64,000 nt of DNA from Yanshouia hominis (GCA_014385025.1 JACRTB010000002.1:62001-126000), one strand, 5' to 3'; shown: positions 43,367-53,300, counted from the first letter of the stretch. The notes: generated by a model from the letters alone, not told the origin. Translations and numbers: made by a program.

Positions 43367-44617
43367 ATGCAACGACTACTGATTGACGGCGGGCGGCGTC
43401 TGGAGGGCGAAGTTCCCATCCACGGCGCAAAAAACGCCGTTCTGCCCATCCTCGCGGCCACCCTGCTCGGCGGCAGGTCTACCCTCTATAACTGCCCCGC
43501 CCTTTCGGATGTCGATGCGGCCGGAAAGATCCTCGCCATGCTCGGCTGCGTTCTGGAGCGGCAGGACGACAGAATCACCGTCGACGCGCGGGACATCACC
43601 TATCTCGACCTGCCCGAACAGCTCATGCGGGAGATGCGTTCCTCGATCCTCTTCCTTGGCGCGATTCTCGCCCGCTGCGGCCGGGCCTGCCTCTCCTTCC
43701 CCGGCGGCTGTGAACTGGGCGCGCGCCCGATCGACCTGCACATCGAAGGGCTGCGGCGGCTCGGCGCGTCGATCGTGGAGGAGCATGGCTGCCTCCGCTG
43801 CAGAATTGACGGCCGGTTCCGCGGCGCCGAAATCACCCTGCCCTTCCCGAGCGTCGGCGCAACCGAAAACATCCTGCTTGCAGCGGTCACCGCCGAGGGG
43901 CGCACCACCCTGCACAACGCCGCGCGCGAGCCGGAAATCTGCGACCTTGCGGACTTTCTCAACGCCTGCGGAGGAGCGGTCACCATCGAAGGGGACCGCA
44001 TCACCGTCGAGGGGGTCGAGGCGCTGCACGACGGTGTGCACCGGGTGATTCCCGACCGGATCGAAGCCGCCACCTACCTCTGCGCGGGCGCGGCGACCGG
44101 CGGGGAGCTGCTGCTCACGGGTGTCTGCCCCCGGCATCTTTCCGCCGTCCTGCCGATGCTCGAAAAAGCAGGCTGCCGGATTGAAGCCGGAGAAAACAGC
44201 ATCCGCCTGCGGGCACCCGCGCGGCTTGCCGCCGTCGATTCGGTCAAAACCATGCCCTATCCCGGCTTTCCCACCGACGCGCAGGCTCCGCTGATGGCGG
44301 CGCTCTGCACCGCGCGGGGCACCAGCATGTTCGTCGAGAACATTTTTGAAGCGCGCTACAAGCACGTCGGAGAACTCCTGCGGATGGGCGCGCGAATCGA
44401 AGTCGAGGGCCGGGTCGCGCTGGTGCGCGGGGTGGAAGCCCTCTCGGGCGCGAACCTCTGCTGCACCGATCTGCGGGGCGGAGCGGCGATGGTCATCGCG
44501 GCGCTCGCCGCCGAAGGCCGCAGCACCCTGACCGGCCTGCGTCACATCGACCGGGGCTATCAGGACCTCGAGCAGGGCCTGTGCCGGGTCGGAGCCAAGA
44601 TCTCCAGAGAAAGGTAG
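43367..44617 (+). CDS. murA: UDP-GlcNAc 1-carboxyvinyltransferase MurA
   Basis: 416 aa. Transfers enolpyruvate to UDP-GlcNAc, the first committed step of peptidoglycan. GAKNAVLPILAATLL (20-34) and the active-site Cys115 in FPGGCELGARPIDLH, at the classical position; this Cys makes the enzyme sensitive to fosfomycin. ATG 43367 has AAGGAGGAAA upstream. The 156-bp gap before it carries no gene. Confidence 0.96.
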   Translation: MQRLLIDGGRRLEGEVPIHGAKNAVLPILAATLLGGRSTLYNCPALSDVDAAGKILAMLGCVLERQDDRITVDARDITYLDLPEQLMREMRSSILFLGAILARCGRACLSFPGGCELGARPIDLHIEGLRRLGASIVEEHGCLRCRIDGRFRGAEITLPFPSVGATENILLAAVTAEGRTTLHNAAREPEICDLADFLNACGGAVTIEGDRITVEGVEALHDGVHRVIPDRIEAATYLCAGAATGGELLLTGVCPRHLSAVLPMLEKAGCRIEAGENSIRLRAPARLAAVDSVKTMPYPGFPTDAQAPLMAALCTARGTSMFVENIFEARYKHVGELLRMGARIEVEGRVALVRGVEALSGANLCCTDLRGGAAMVIAALAAEGRSTLTGLRHIDRGYQDLEQGLCRVGAKISRER

Positions 44618-44626
44618 CCTCAAAGC

Positions 44627-45700
44627 ATGGGAAGAAAAAAAAGGCCAGCCGAGCAGCGGTCCCATTCGGCCGCCGCAAGGCGCAGAAAAAAGAATGAACG
44701 GAAATACGCCTTCACCTGCTGCGTTGTCCTGCTGCTTCTGCTGAGCGTCGGAGCCGCCCTTTCGCTGACCGTTTTTTTCCCGATTGAGACGATTTCCGTC
44801 TCGGGCAGCACCCGCTATGCCGAGGGAGACCTGATGGAAGCGTCCGGCCTCAAAACGGGGGACAATATCCTCTGTTTTCGCGCCTCCGCGGCCGGAGACC
44901 GTCTGGTGGAGCGTTTTCCCTACATTGAGCGCGCGCGGGTCACCCGCGTGTTTCCGGATACCGTTTCGATTCAGGTCACCGAGTCCGAGGTTAACACAGC
45001 AATTGAAACCGACGGGGGCTATCTGCTTCTGAGCGGGCGCGGACGGATTCTCGAAGGACCGAATCCCTATCCGCCCGACGGCTGTCCCCGGATCATCGGC
45101 TTCCAACTCTCGGGCACTCCCGCGCCCGGCAGCTATCTGCCGAAAACCGAGCAGGAACGCTTCGACCTCCTGCGCGAAATCGAAGCCGGGCTGCGGGAAA
45201 ACGGGCTTTCTTCCATCAGCGTCATCGACCTGCGGGACCTGATCGAAATGCGGCTGCTCTACGACGGGCGGCTGGCAATCAAGCTCGGCAGCAGAATTGA
45301 TCTTCCCTACAAGCTGCGGGCCGCCGCCGAGGTCATCCGTCTGTCGGTGGATTCCAAGACGGTCGGCACCCTCGACGTTTCGGTGCGCCCCACCATGCGC
45401 CTGCGGGAAATCAACCTCTATGCGGCCGATGTGTGGCCGTTTCCCGAGTCGATGCGCGGCGACTATGAGCGCACAATCCCCAAAATCAGGCCGATGATTC
45501 CCAAACCGCCGGAGGCTTCCTCCTCCGCTCCGGCAGAGAGCCTGCCTCCCGCTTCCCCGCAGCAGCCCGAAACGGAACTGCCCGGCGGTGAGGCGGGGGA
45601 GGCTTCCTCCGCCGAAGCCCCGGAAGAGGCGCCGCAGGAGGAAGAGGAAGAGACCTCCGACGACGGGGAGCTTCCGCCCCTCACCGTCATAGAAGCCTGA
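44627..45700 (+). CDS. ftsQ: Cell division protein FtsQ/DivIB
   Basis: 357 aa. Basic N-terminus, membrane helix at about 29-50, POTRA domain (about 53-122, FFPIETISVSGSTRYAEGDL), then the beta domain. The last 75 residues are Pro/Glu-rich and end in an acidic run, longer than in most relatives. DivIB bridges FtsL/FtsB and the transpeptidase at the septum. It starts 9 nt after murA. Confidence 0.9.
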   Translation: MGRKKRPAEQRSHSAAARRRKKNERKYAFTCCVVLLLLLSVGAALSLTVFFPIETISVSGSTRYAEGDLMEASGLKTGDNILCFRASAAGDRLVERFPYIERARVTRVFPDTVSIQVTESEVNTAIETDGGYLLLSGRGRILEGPNPYPPDGCPRIIGFQLSGTPAPGSYLPKTEQERFDLLREIEAGLRENGLSSISVIDLRDLIEMRLLYDGRLAIKLGSRIDLPYKLRAAAEVIRLSVDSKTVGTLDVSVRPTMRLREINLYAADVWPFPESMRGDYERTIPKIRPMIPKPPEASSSAPAESLPPASPQQPETELPGGEAGEASSAEAPEEAPQEEEEETSDDGELPPLTVIEA

Positions 45701-45752
45701 TCCGCAAAAGAAATTTCAAATCCCCGGCGCAGGATATTGCGCCGCAAATGCG

Positions 45753-45781
45753 TTCGTGTTAAAATAATAAATATGTATAAT
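45753..45781 (+). promoter_or_regulatory. Possible promoter of ftsZ
   Basis: A perfect TATAAT (45776-45781) in AT-rich DNA 86 nt before ftsZ, with only a poor -35 (TTCGTG, 45753-45758) at 17 bp. ftsZ often has its own promoter. Confidence 0.45.
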
Positions 45782-45866
45782 CATTCGCCGGGATGTCCGG
45801 CGGACAAGCCTTGCAGATTTCGATTTCCACCTCCCAGCGGGGGATAAAATAGAGGAGGACGGTTAA

Positions 45867-47105
<1,239 letters not shown>

Positions 47106-47216
47106 TTCAAATTTGATGCTTGGAAACTCTTGGCGGGGACGGATGATTCCGTCTCCGCCGGAGCTTCTTTCTTTCCCGGCAAAACCGCCCGTATCAGGAC
47201 AGGAGTGACAGGAACG

Positions 47217-48116
47217 ATGAAATTTTCGGTGGACAGGCCCATTGCGCCCAAAAATGCGCTGCTCTGCATGGCGGCCTGCGCCTTTTTGTGGAGCACCTCC
47301 GGCGCGCTGATCAAGCTGATAAGCTGGAATGGGATGGCCATCGCCGGAATGCGCAGCCTGATCGCCGGGGTCGTTTTGCTCGCTTATCTGAAGCTGGCCG
47401 GCAAAAAGCTGGTGGTCAACCGGCTGACCCTCACCGTCGGCTTCGCTGTGATGCTGAAGTTCGTCTGCTTCACCGTCGGCAACAAGCTGACCTCGAGCGC
47501 CAACATGGTGGCGCTGCAATACACCAACCCGGTCTTTGTCCTGATCTTTTCGATGCTCTTCTTTGGGCAGCGTTTCCGGCGCAAGGACATCGCGGTGGCT
47601 CTTGCCACGGTAGGCGGCATTGCCATGCTGACCCTCGAGGGAACCGGCAGTTCAACCATGCTGGGAAACTTTCTCGGCCTGATGGTTGGAATCACCACCG
47701 CCATCATGCATCTGATGAGCGGCAAGGCCAAAAGCTACGCGGAATCCCTGAGCATCAACATCTTCGGAAACATCTACACCGCCGTCCTGATGTGCCCCTT
47801 CTTTTTTACCGGCGGCGGACTTTCCTGGGACGCGGGAAGCGTCACCGGCATCCTGCTGCTCGGCCTTTTCCAGCAGGCGGCCGCCTATATTTTCTACGGC
47901 TTTGCGATCCGCAACGCCCCCACCCTGAACTGTACCCTGATCGCGGCGCTCAACCCGCTCTTCAATCCGGTTTGGACGGCGCTGCTGGTGCACGAATACC
48001 CCGGCCCGCTGACTCTTGCCGGGTTCGGGATCGTACTCGTCTCGATCACCCTCTGGACCCTTTCCAACGCGCGCGACAAGGCGGCGGAACAGGCCAAAAC
48101 ACCCCGCGGGGAGTAA
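47217..48116 (+). CDS. DMT/EamA-family transporter
   Basis: 299 aa with ten predicted membrane helices in two EamA repeats (about 18-140 and 160-290). Typical EamA pieces are AACAFLWSTSGALIKL at the start and NPLFNPVWTALLVHEYP near the end. Exporter of small metabolites; substrate unknown. ATG 47217 with AGGAGTGACAGGA upstream. 111 nt after ftsZ, not clearly part of its operon. Confidence 0.88.
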   Translation: MKFSVDRPIAPKNALLCMAACAFLWSTSGALIKLISWNGMAIAGMRSLIAGVVLLAYLKLAGKKLVVNRLTLTVGFAVMLKFVCFTVGNKLTSSANMVALQYTNPVFVLIFSMLFFGQRFRRKDIAVALATVGGIAMLTLEGTGSSTMLGNFLGLMVGITTAIMHLMSGKAKSYAESLSINIFGNIYTAVLMCPFFFTGGGLSWDAGSVTGILLLGLFQQAAAYIFYGFAIRNAPTLNCTLIAALNPLFNPVWTALLVHEYPGPLTLAGFGIVLVSITLWTLSNARDKAAEQAKTPRGE

Positions 48117-48156
48117 GTTTCTTTTTGACGGACCGGCGTTTTTTCTCATTTGCCGG

Positions 48157-48185
48157 TTGTGCTTTTTACGCCGGTATGCTATAAT
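48157..48185 (+). promoter_or_regulatory. Promoter of the SRP RNA
   Basis: TTGTGC (48157-48162), 17-bp spacer and perfect TATAAT (48180-48185). Transcription should begin near 48191. Confidence 0.8.
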
Positions 48186-48189
48186 ATAG

Positions 48190-48412
48190 AATAGCCTTTG
48201 TGCCGGAAACGGCATATCGGCCCGACAATGTTACTTTTGAGGCAGGACGGACGTGTGCTCTGTCATGCGGGGATGTGGATCCTGTGCGACAAAGTTCTGT
48301 GAACCATGTCAGGCGGGGAACCGAGCAGCATTAAGCAGAGTGCTTTGTGTGCCGCAGGTCATCTGCATCCCCGCATGAGAGGGCAGCTCGTCCGGCCTGC
48401 TGTTTTTTGGGA
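48190..48412 (+). ncRNA. ffs: Signal recognition particle RNA, large Gram-positive type
   Basis: The domain IV core GTGAACCATGTCAGGCGGGG and then AACCGAGCAGCATTAAGC match the Ffh-binding hairpin. Flanking strands pair at distance (CATGCGGGGATG with CATCCCCGCATG), making a rod of over 200 nt. The transcript probably ends at GCTGTTTTTT near 48412. The large form with an Alu-like domain is typical of Bacillota. Ends are approximate. Confidence 0.9.
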
Positions 48413-48421
48413 GGTGTGCCC

Positions 48422-50110
48422 ATGCGTCAGGCGCTTTACCGGCTTTACCGCCCCCGTACCTTTGAGGAGGTGGTGGGGCAGGAACCGATCGTCACCGTGC
48501 TGAAAAATGAGATGCGCCAGGGGCAGCCCTCCCATGCCTATCTCTTTGTCGGCTCCCGCGGGACCGGCAAAACCACCTGTGCCAAGCTTGTCGCCAAGGC
48601 GGTCAACTGTCTCGATCTGCGCGACGGCAGCCCCTGCGGGGAATGCGCCGTCTGCCGCGGTGTGGACGACGGCTCGCTGCTCGACGTGGTGGAGATCGAC
48701 GCGGCTTCCAACAACGGCGTCGATTCGATCCGGGACCTGCGCAGCGAGGCGGTCTTCACCCCCGCTGTCGCCCGTTACCGCGTCTATATCATCGACGAGG
48801 TGCACATGCTTTCGACCAGCGCCTTCAACGCGCTGCTCAAAATCCTTGAGGAACCGCCGGAGCATGTGATCTTCATCCTTGCCACCACCGAAATTCAAAA
48901 GGTGCTCCCCACGATTATTTCCCGCTGCCAGCGTTTCGACTTTCAGCGGATCGACAGCGAAATCATTGCCGGACGGCTGGCGGAGGTTGCCGGACGGGAG
49001 GGCTTTTCGCTCGACGGCGACGCCGCTTCTCTGATTGCCCGCCTTTCGGACGGCGGAATGCGCGACGCGCTTTCCCTGCTTGACGTCTGCGCGGCCAATA
49101 CTGATGCGGTCACCGTCGAAACGGTCGCGGCAGCCGCCGGACTGGCCGGCAGCGCGCATCTGATGGAGCTGACCGGCCGCATTCTCGCCGGGGACACCCA
49201 GGGGATGCTTGAGGCGCTCTCCGCCCTGATTCAGAAGGGGATGGAGCCGCAGCGCCTGGCCGAACAGCTCGCCGCCCATTACCGCAACCTGATGCTTGCC
49301 AAGACCCTCGAGCACCCGGAACGGCTGCTCGACTGCCTGCCGACCGAGATCGAGGCGCTTCGGGCGCAGGCGGGCGAAATCGCCCTGCCCGATCTGCTGC
49401 AGAGCATCACCGCCCTGCAGGATGCCGTCGCCCGGATGAGCCGCAGCACCGCCAAGCGTGCCGAGCTCGAGCTGGCCCTTGTCACCCTCTGCGAGCCCGC
49501 CGTACGCACCGGCTATCAGGCGCTGCTCACCCGCATCGAACGTCTGGAATCGGCGCTGCGCCGCGGCGCGCTCCCGGCGGCCCGCCCGGAGGAGCCTGTT
49601 CTTTCCGGGGAAGCCAAAGCCGCCCCGGCTTCGCTTCCCGCATCGCCCCCAAAAGCGCCGGCAATTTCGCCGTCCGAGCCTCCTCCCCTGCCCGATGATG
49701 AGCCTTCCCCGGCGCCGGAGGAGACGCCCGCCGCATTTCTCCCGCAGGAACCAAAGCCGGCGGCAAAACCCGCTCACGCGCAGGAGACGCAGCCCTTTCG
49801 CCCATGGCCGCAGGTGATTGACCAGCTTTCCAGCTTCAACAGCTCGATCGCCGGAATGCTCCGCGGCACCAAGGCTTATTTTGACGGCCGCCGGATTTTG
49901 ATTGACGTTTCCAACCCGGTGGTGCTTGAGATGCTCAAGGGCAACGACTACACCCGTCAGCAGATCAAGCATGCCATTTCAGAGGTCACCGGACAAAATT
50001 ACGGCATCGGGCCCTATCGTCCTCCCGTTGAGGCAAAGGATGAGGCGGACCCGCTGGAACAGCTGATTTCCTCTCTGCCCCCGGCAGAAAATATTACAAT
50101 TGAACGATAA
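48422..50110 (+). CDS. dnaX: DNA polymerase III subunit gamma/tau
   Basis: 562 aa. Clamp-loader ATPase. Walker A GSRGTGKTT (44-52), a zinc module with paired Cys (SPCGECAVC), Walker B YIIDEVHMLS and sensor ILATTEIQKVLPTI. A Pro/Ala-rich linker (about 395-465) leads to the C-terminal tau domain. The SRP RNA directly upstream is a common neighbour in Bacillota. Confidence 0.96.
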   Translation: MRQALYRLYRPRTFEEVVGQEPIVTVLKNEMRQGQPSHAYLFVGSRGTGKTTCAKLVAKAVNCLDLRDGSPCGECAVCRGVDDGSLLDVVEIDAASNNGVDSIRDLRSEAVFTPAVARYRVYIIDEVHMLSTSAFNALLKILEEPPEHVIFILATTEIQKVLPTIISRCQRFDFQRIDSEIIAGRLAEVAGREGFSLDGDAASLIARLSDGGMRDALSLLDVCAANTDAVTVETVAAAAGLAGSAHLMELTGRILAGDTQGMLEALSALIQKGMEPQRLAEQLAAHYRNLMLAKTLEHPERLLDCLPTEIEALRAQAGEIALPDLLQSITALQDAVARMSRSTAKRAELELALVTLCEPAVRTGYQALLTRIERLESALRRGALPAARPEEPVLSGEAKAAPASLPASPPKAPAISPSEPPPLPDDEPSPAPEETPAAFLPQEPKPAAKPAHAQETQPFRPWPQVIDQLSSFNSSIAGMLRGTKAYFDGRRILIDVSNPVVLEMLKGNDYTRQQIKHAISEVTGQNYGIGPYRPPVEAKDEADPLEQLISSLPPAENITIER

Positions 50111-50132
50111 CTGTAAAAGGAGAACCGAAACG

Positions 50133-50489
50133 ATGAGAGCAAGACTTCCCGCAGGATATGGCGGCGGCCCCCAGAACCAGAAGGACCTGATGCGACAGGC
50201 ACAGAAAATGCAGGAGCAGTTTGCCGCGACGCAGGCGGAGCTTGAGACGCGTGAATTCAAGGTTACTTCGGGCGGCGGCATGGTCGAGGTGACGATGAAC
50301 GGCAAAAAGGAGATCACCGCTCTCGCCATCAAGCCGGAGATCGTCGATCCCGATGACATTGAAATGCTTCAGGACGTCATCATGGCGGCAGTCAACGAGG
50401 CCAGCAAGCAGGTCGAGGAAACCAGCAACGCTGAACTCGGCAAGATCACCGGCGGGCTGAGCCTTCCCGGAATGCCCGGCCTCTTCTGA
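50133..50489 (+). CDS. Nucleoid-associated protein YbaB/EbfC
   Basis: 118 aa. Helical N-terminus with LMRQAQKMQEQFAATQAEL, central strands VTSGGGMVEVTMNGKKEI, a helix with MLQDVIMAAVNEA and a Gly/Pro C-terminus (GLSLPGMPGLF). Binds DNA as a dimer. Conserved dnaX-ybaB-recR order. Confidence 0.95.
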   Translation: MRARLPAGYGGGPQNQKDLMRQAQKMQEQFAATQAELETREFKVTSGGGMVEVTMNGKKEITALAIKPEIVDPDDIEMLQDVIMAAVNEASKQVEETSNAELGKITGGLSLPGMPGLF

Positions 50490-50494
50490 GCGCG

Positions 50495-51091
50495 ATGGCA
50501 TATCAGGTCACGTCCCTTTCCCGTTTGGCCGAGCAGTTTGCCCGTCTTCCCAACGTCGGACGAAAAACCGCCCAGCGGTACGCCTTCTATGTGCTGAGCC
50601 AGCCGCCCGAATTCGCGCGCGCCTTTGCTGAGGCGCTGCTCGATTCGAGCGGCAGCATCAAGCGCTGTTCGGTCTGCCAGAACCTTTCGGATGAACCGGT
50701 CTGCTCCATCTGCCAGAACCAGGCGCGCGACCGTTCCATTATCTGTGTGGTGGCGGACCCGCGCGACGTCATCGCCTTTGAGCGTCTGCGGGAATACAAC
50801 GGACTTTACCATGTGCTGCACGGTCTGATTTCCCCGATGGAGGGCGTCGGTCCGGAACAGCTCACCGTCAAGGAGCTGCTTTCCCGCCTGACCGGCGAGG
50901 TAAAAGAGGTGGTCATGGCCACCAATCCCACCGTTGAGGGAGAGGCAACCGCCATGTACCTCTCACGCCTGATCAAGCCGATGGGTCTAAAAGTTTCACG
51001 GCTGGCATATGGACTGCCTGCGGGGGGCAATCTGGAATATGCCGACGATATCACCCTCTGCCGCGCCCTCGAGGGACGCAACGAGATGTAA
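50495..51091 (+). CDS. recR: Recombination protein RecR
   Basis: 198 aa, standard length. Helix-hairpin-helix (LARLPNVGRKTAQRYA here as FARLPNVGRKTAQRYA), Cys4 zinc finger CSVCQNLSDEPVCSIC (about 58-73), Toprim domain with VVADPRDVIAFE and the Walker-B-like end. Works with RecO/RecF in gap repair. It starts 5 nt after ybaB. Confidence 0.97.
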   Translation: MAYQVTSLSRLAEQFARLPNVGRKTAQRYAFYVLSQPPEFARAFAEALLDSSGSIKRCSVCQNLSDEPVCSICQNQARDRSIICVVADPRDVIAFERLREYNGLYHVLHGLISPMEGVGPEQLTVKELLSRLTGEVKEVVMATNPTVEGEATAMYLSRLIKPMGLKVSRLAYGLPAGGNLEYADDITLCRALEGRNEM

Positions 51092-51181
51092 GGACGGCGT
51101 TCCGGTGCGTCCTTCCATTGACTTTGAGAACCGGGAATGCTATGATAGGAAAACAGCACCGCGGGTAAGGAGGTGTCGGAG

Positions 51182-51649
51182 ATGGCACAGAAAAAAGAAA
51201 CCAAAACCATTGCGCTCAACCGCCAGGTCCGGCACGAATATTTTGTTGACGAATCGTTTGAAACGGGCATCGAGCTTTCCGGCACCGAGGTCAAAAGCCT
51301 GCGGGCCGGCACCGTCAATCTCAAGGACAGCTGGGTCGATATCAGTTCGGGCGAGCTGATCGTCCGGCAGATGCACGTCAGCCCCTATGAGAAGGGGAAC
51401 ATTTTCAACAAGGATCCCCTGCGTCCGCGCAGGCTGCTGATGCACCGACGCGAAATCAACCGTCTCTACGGGCTGGTCCGCCAGCAAAGCTATACCCTGA
51501 TTCCGCTTTCCCTTTATTTCAAGGGATCGCTGGTCAAGATACAGCTTGGCCTCTGCCGGGGCAAAAAACTCTACGACAAGCGGGAGGATCAGGCGCGGCG
51601 CGACGCAAAACGCGAAATCGATCGTGCGCTCAAGGAGCGGCAGCGGTAA
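51182..51649 (+). CDS. smpB: SsrA-binding protein SmpB
   Basis: 155 aa. Brings tmRNA to stalled ribosomes. Motifs: [30 protein letters not shown] and the basic C-terminal tail with [22 protein letters not shown] 51182 is chosen because GGAGGTG lies 8 nt upstream; the frame extends 9 nt further to a GTG. Its RNA partner, tmRNA, is 230 bp downstream. Confidence 0.97.
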   Translation: MAQKKETKTIALNRQVRHEYFVDESFETGIELSGTEVKSLRAGTVNLKDSWVDISSGELIVRQMHVSPYEKGNIFNKDPLRPRRLLMHRREINRLYGLVRQQSYTLIPLSLYFKGSLVKIQLGLCRGKKLYDKREDQARRDAKREIDRALKERQR

Positions 51650-51663
51650 GGAAGGAGGCCTTC

Positions 51664-51864
51664 ATGAACTGGATCTGTCCCAAATGCGGCTCGGCGGAAT
51701 GCAGCACCGGTCAGTTCCAGGCAACCGGCGGAAATTTTGCAAAATTTTTTGACATTCAAAATAAGCGCTTTACCACCATCACCTGCGGCAAATGCCGTTT
51801 TACCGAGCTCTATCAGGCCGACGTCAGCGAGCTTGAAAACATCTTTGATTTTCTCCTCGGATGA
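51664..51864 (+). CDS. Small zinc-ribbon protein (DUF2082-like)
   Basis: 66 aa. Two CxxC pairs (CPKCGS at 5-10 and CGKCRF at 41-46) hold one zinc. The spacing and the ending LYQADVSELENIFDFLLG match small nucleic-acid-binding zinc-ribbon proteins of PF09855. It is 14 nt after smpB with a good site. Confidence 0.85.
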   Translation: MNWICPKCGSAECSTGQFQATGGNFAKFFDIQNKRFTTITCGKCRFTELYQADVSELENIFDFLLG

Positions 51865-51881
51865 ACACACTCTCTCACCAT

Positions 51882-52228
51882 GGGGGCGTAAAGGTTTCGA
51901 CGGGGGTTGTGAAGCAGAAATAGCGGGCAGAGGGCGGGACCTCTATAATCCCCGAACTTTTAAAAGTAAACGAGAACGACAGTTACGTTTACGCGGCCTA
52001 ATTAGGCCGCCGTCCTGCCCCGGAGCACCACGGCCGGGAACAGGGCGTCGATTAGTGGTCAATTTCAGCGAGAAGGCTCCCCGCATCGCTGAAACATAAG
52101 GGGATACCGACGCTGTGAGCCTGTTTGTCGGCGCACAGCCGGGGGAATCTTCAGTAGATAAACTGCGCTCGGAGAAGTTTCTGTGAATCGGCTTTCGGAC
52201 AGGGGTTCAATTCCCCTCGCCTCCACCA
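51882..52228 (+). ncRNA. ssrA: Transfer-messenger RNA (tmRNA)
   Basis: The tRNA-like ends are clear: 5' GGGGGCGTAAAGGTTTCGAC and 3' GGGGTTCAATTCCCC then CGCCTCCACCA. A short internal frame (51966-52001) reads VNENDSYVYAA and a TAA stop, so the degradation tag ends in YAA; the first codon could be one earlier or later. Several pseudoknot stems follow. It rescues ribosomes stuck on broken mRNA with SmpB. The 3' end is a frequent phage attachment site. Confidence 0.97.
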
Positions 52229-52229
52229 A

Positions 52230-52268
52230 AGCAGAGCCAGACGAACCGAGAGGTCGCCTGGCTCTGCT
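52230..52268 (+). terminator. Hairpin just after tmRNA
   Basis: An 11-bp stem (AGCAGAGCCAG / CTGGCTCTGCT) with a 17-nt loop starts 2 nt after the CCA. The T-run is weak (CCTATCT). Confidence 0.65.
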
Positions 52269-52340
52269 CCTATCTCTGCAATCTATATGGTCGGCGGAGT
52301 CTTCGTTTTGGTCTGTCCGCTCGACGCGGAAGAATAAAAA

Positions 52341-52393
52341 AAAGAGGCTACTGCACAGGATTGTTCCTGCGCGGTAGCCTCTTTGTGCTTTTT
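52341..52393 (+). terminator. Strong terminator at the left edge of the element
   Basis: A stem AAAGAGGCTAC-GC-CAGGA / TCCTG-GC-GTAGCCTCTTT with a 4-nt TTGT loop is followed by GTGCTTTTT. It insulates the tmRNA side from the phage-like genes. Confidence 0.85.
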
Positions 52394-52412
52394 CATAGCC
52401 ATAACGGATTTC

Positions 52413-52465
52413 GTTATAATCTACCAAAATCCAGCGAGATTCTAAAATCGTTGTTAGAATCTACC
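52413..52465 (+). promoter_or_regulatory. Promoter/operator of the first XRE gene
   Basis: Direct repeats GTTATAATCTACC (52413-52425) and GTTAGAATCTACC (52453-52465) lie 40 bp apart. The second overlaps an inverted repeat GATTCTAA / TTAGAATC (52438-52461). A TATAAT (52415-52420) lies inside the first. This arrangement suggests repression by a small HTH protein. Confidence 0.55.
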
Positions 52466-52481
52466 GTAAAGGAGCATGGCT

Positions 52482-52736
52482 ATGATTAGGATTTTACTGT
52501 CCACCCGGCTTGGCGAGCGGAGGTGGTCACAAGCTGACCTTGCAAGGGCAACAGGCATTCGACCTTCGACGATCAATGACCTGTACCATGAGATCGCAGA
52601 AAGGGTAAATCTGGAGCATCTGGATCTTATTTGTGAGGCGCTGGGGTGCGAGCTGTCAGACCTGATGATCCGAGAGGAAAACAAGGAAACCAGAGTCAAG
52701 ACGCGCACCGGCGCGGATATACATAGCAAGCGTTAA
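52482..52736 (+). CDS. XRE/Cro-type HTH regulator
   Basis: 84 aa. HTH visible in LGERRWSQADLARATGIRPS and TINDLYHEIAERVNLEHLDLI, with LGCELSDLMI typical of this small family. ATG 52482 is 7 nt after AAAGGAG; an ATG 6 nt earlier is too close to it. It stands alone between terminators. Confidence 0.88.
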   Translation: MIRILLSTRLGERRWSQADLARATGIRPSTINDLYHEIAERVNLEHLDLICEALGCELSDLMIREENKETRVKTRTGADIHSKR

Positions 52737-52745
52737 GCCTGCTCC

Positions 52746-52782
52746 GAGGCCTCGGGCGTTCATTCGCCCGGGGCCTTTTCTT
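52746..52782. terminator. Terminator between convergent HTH genes
   Basis: A stem GAGGCC-CGGGCG / CGCCCG-GGCCTTTTC with a 6-nt TTCATT loop, 10 nt after the XRE gene and touching the end of the minus-strand regulator. Confidence 0.8.
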
Positions 52783-52996
52783 ATATCTCCTCGCCGTCCT
52801 GTGTGACAAAACGGATTTCGACTGTGCAGCCGAGCGCAGCCGCCAACTCCGTGATGTCTTTTTCCGTAAAGTTCCCGCGCGTCATTTTGTTGGACAGGTT
52901 TTGCCGCGTCTGTCCTGACGCCTCAGCCAGATCGCCCATCGTTATTTTCTGCCTTTTCATGATCAGGCGAATCTTTTCGGCAACAGAGAGTCCCAT
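52781..52996 (-). CDS. Small HTH repressor candidate
   Basis: 71 aa. HTH of the phage repressor type: AEKIRLIMKRQKITMGDLAE, ASGQTRQNLSNKMTRGNF and FTEKDITELAAALGC. ATG 52996 has an excellent site (GAGGAGGTGA). It is transcribed away from the early operon, with paired operators in between, the layout of a lysogeny or excision switch. Confidence 0.9.
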   Translation of the reverse strand: MGLSVAEKIRLIMKRQKITMGDLAEASGQTRQNLSNKMTRGNFTEKDITELAAALGCTVEIRFVTQDGEEI

Positions 52997-53016
52997 GCTC
53001 TCACCTCCTCACTCGT

Positions 53017-53045
53017 ACTATACACTAAAATGTGTCGCTTGTCAA
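53017..53045 (-). promoter_or_regulatory. Promoter of the repressor candidate
   Basis: On the minus strand a perfect TTGACA (53040-53045), 17-bp spacer and TATAGT (53017-53022). A palindrome ACACTAAAATGTGT (53022-53035) fills the spacer. Confidence 0.85.
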
Positions 53046-53110
53046 AAACTTTTTTACGATTTCCACGAAAAAATGTAAAATAACCGTTGACAAGTGACAC
53101 GAATTAGTGT
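53022..53110. promoter_or_regulatory. Pair of matching operators between divergent promoters
   Basis: ACACTAAAATGTGT (53022-53035) and ACACGAATTAGTGT (53097-53110) share the form ACAC-N6-GTGT. Each sits in the spacer between the -35 and -10 boxes of one promoter. One dimeric repressor could therefore shut both promoters. Confidence 0.75.
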
Positions 53111-53115
53111 AATAT
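53087..53115 (+). promoter_or_regulatory. Promoter of the early operon
   Basis: Perfect TTGACA (53087-53092), 17-bp spacer and TAATAT (53110-53115), driving the plus-strand small genes. Confidence 0.88.
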
Positions 53116-53165
53116 AGTTCTTGTAAGGGAGAGGAACAAACCTCTCCGGAAAGGAGGACAGGCCG

Positions 53166-53300
53166 ATGGACAAAGCAAAAAAAGAAGCCCTGCAAGAGCT
53201 TCTGAGGTTGCTGGCCGATAACCCCGATTTAGCCGACCGGATTACAATCACCATCAAACCTAACAGCAAGCCCCAGCAGGGCGAACGCCAAGAGACCTAA
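53166..53300 (+). CDS. Small 44-aa protein, first of the early operon
   Basis: MDKAKKEALQELLRLLADNP is followed by a short strand DRITITIKPN and a polar tail. Strong site AAAGGAGGACAGG. Too short for a family call; its place directly behind the controlled promoter and its clean ribosome site argue that it is real. Confidence 0.65.
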   Translation: MDKAKKEALQELLRLLADNPDLADRITITIKPNSKPQQGERQET

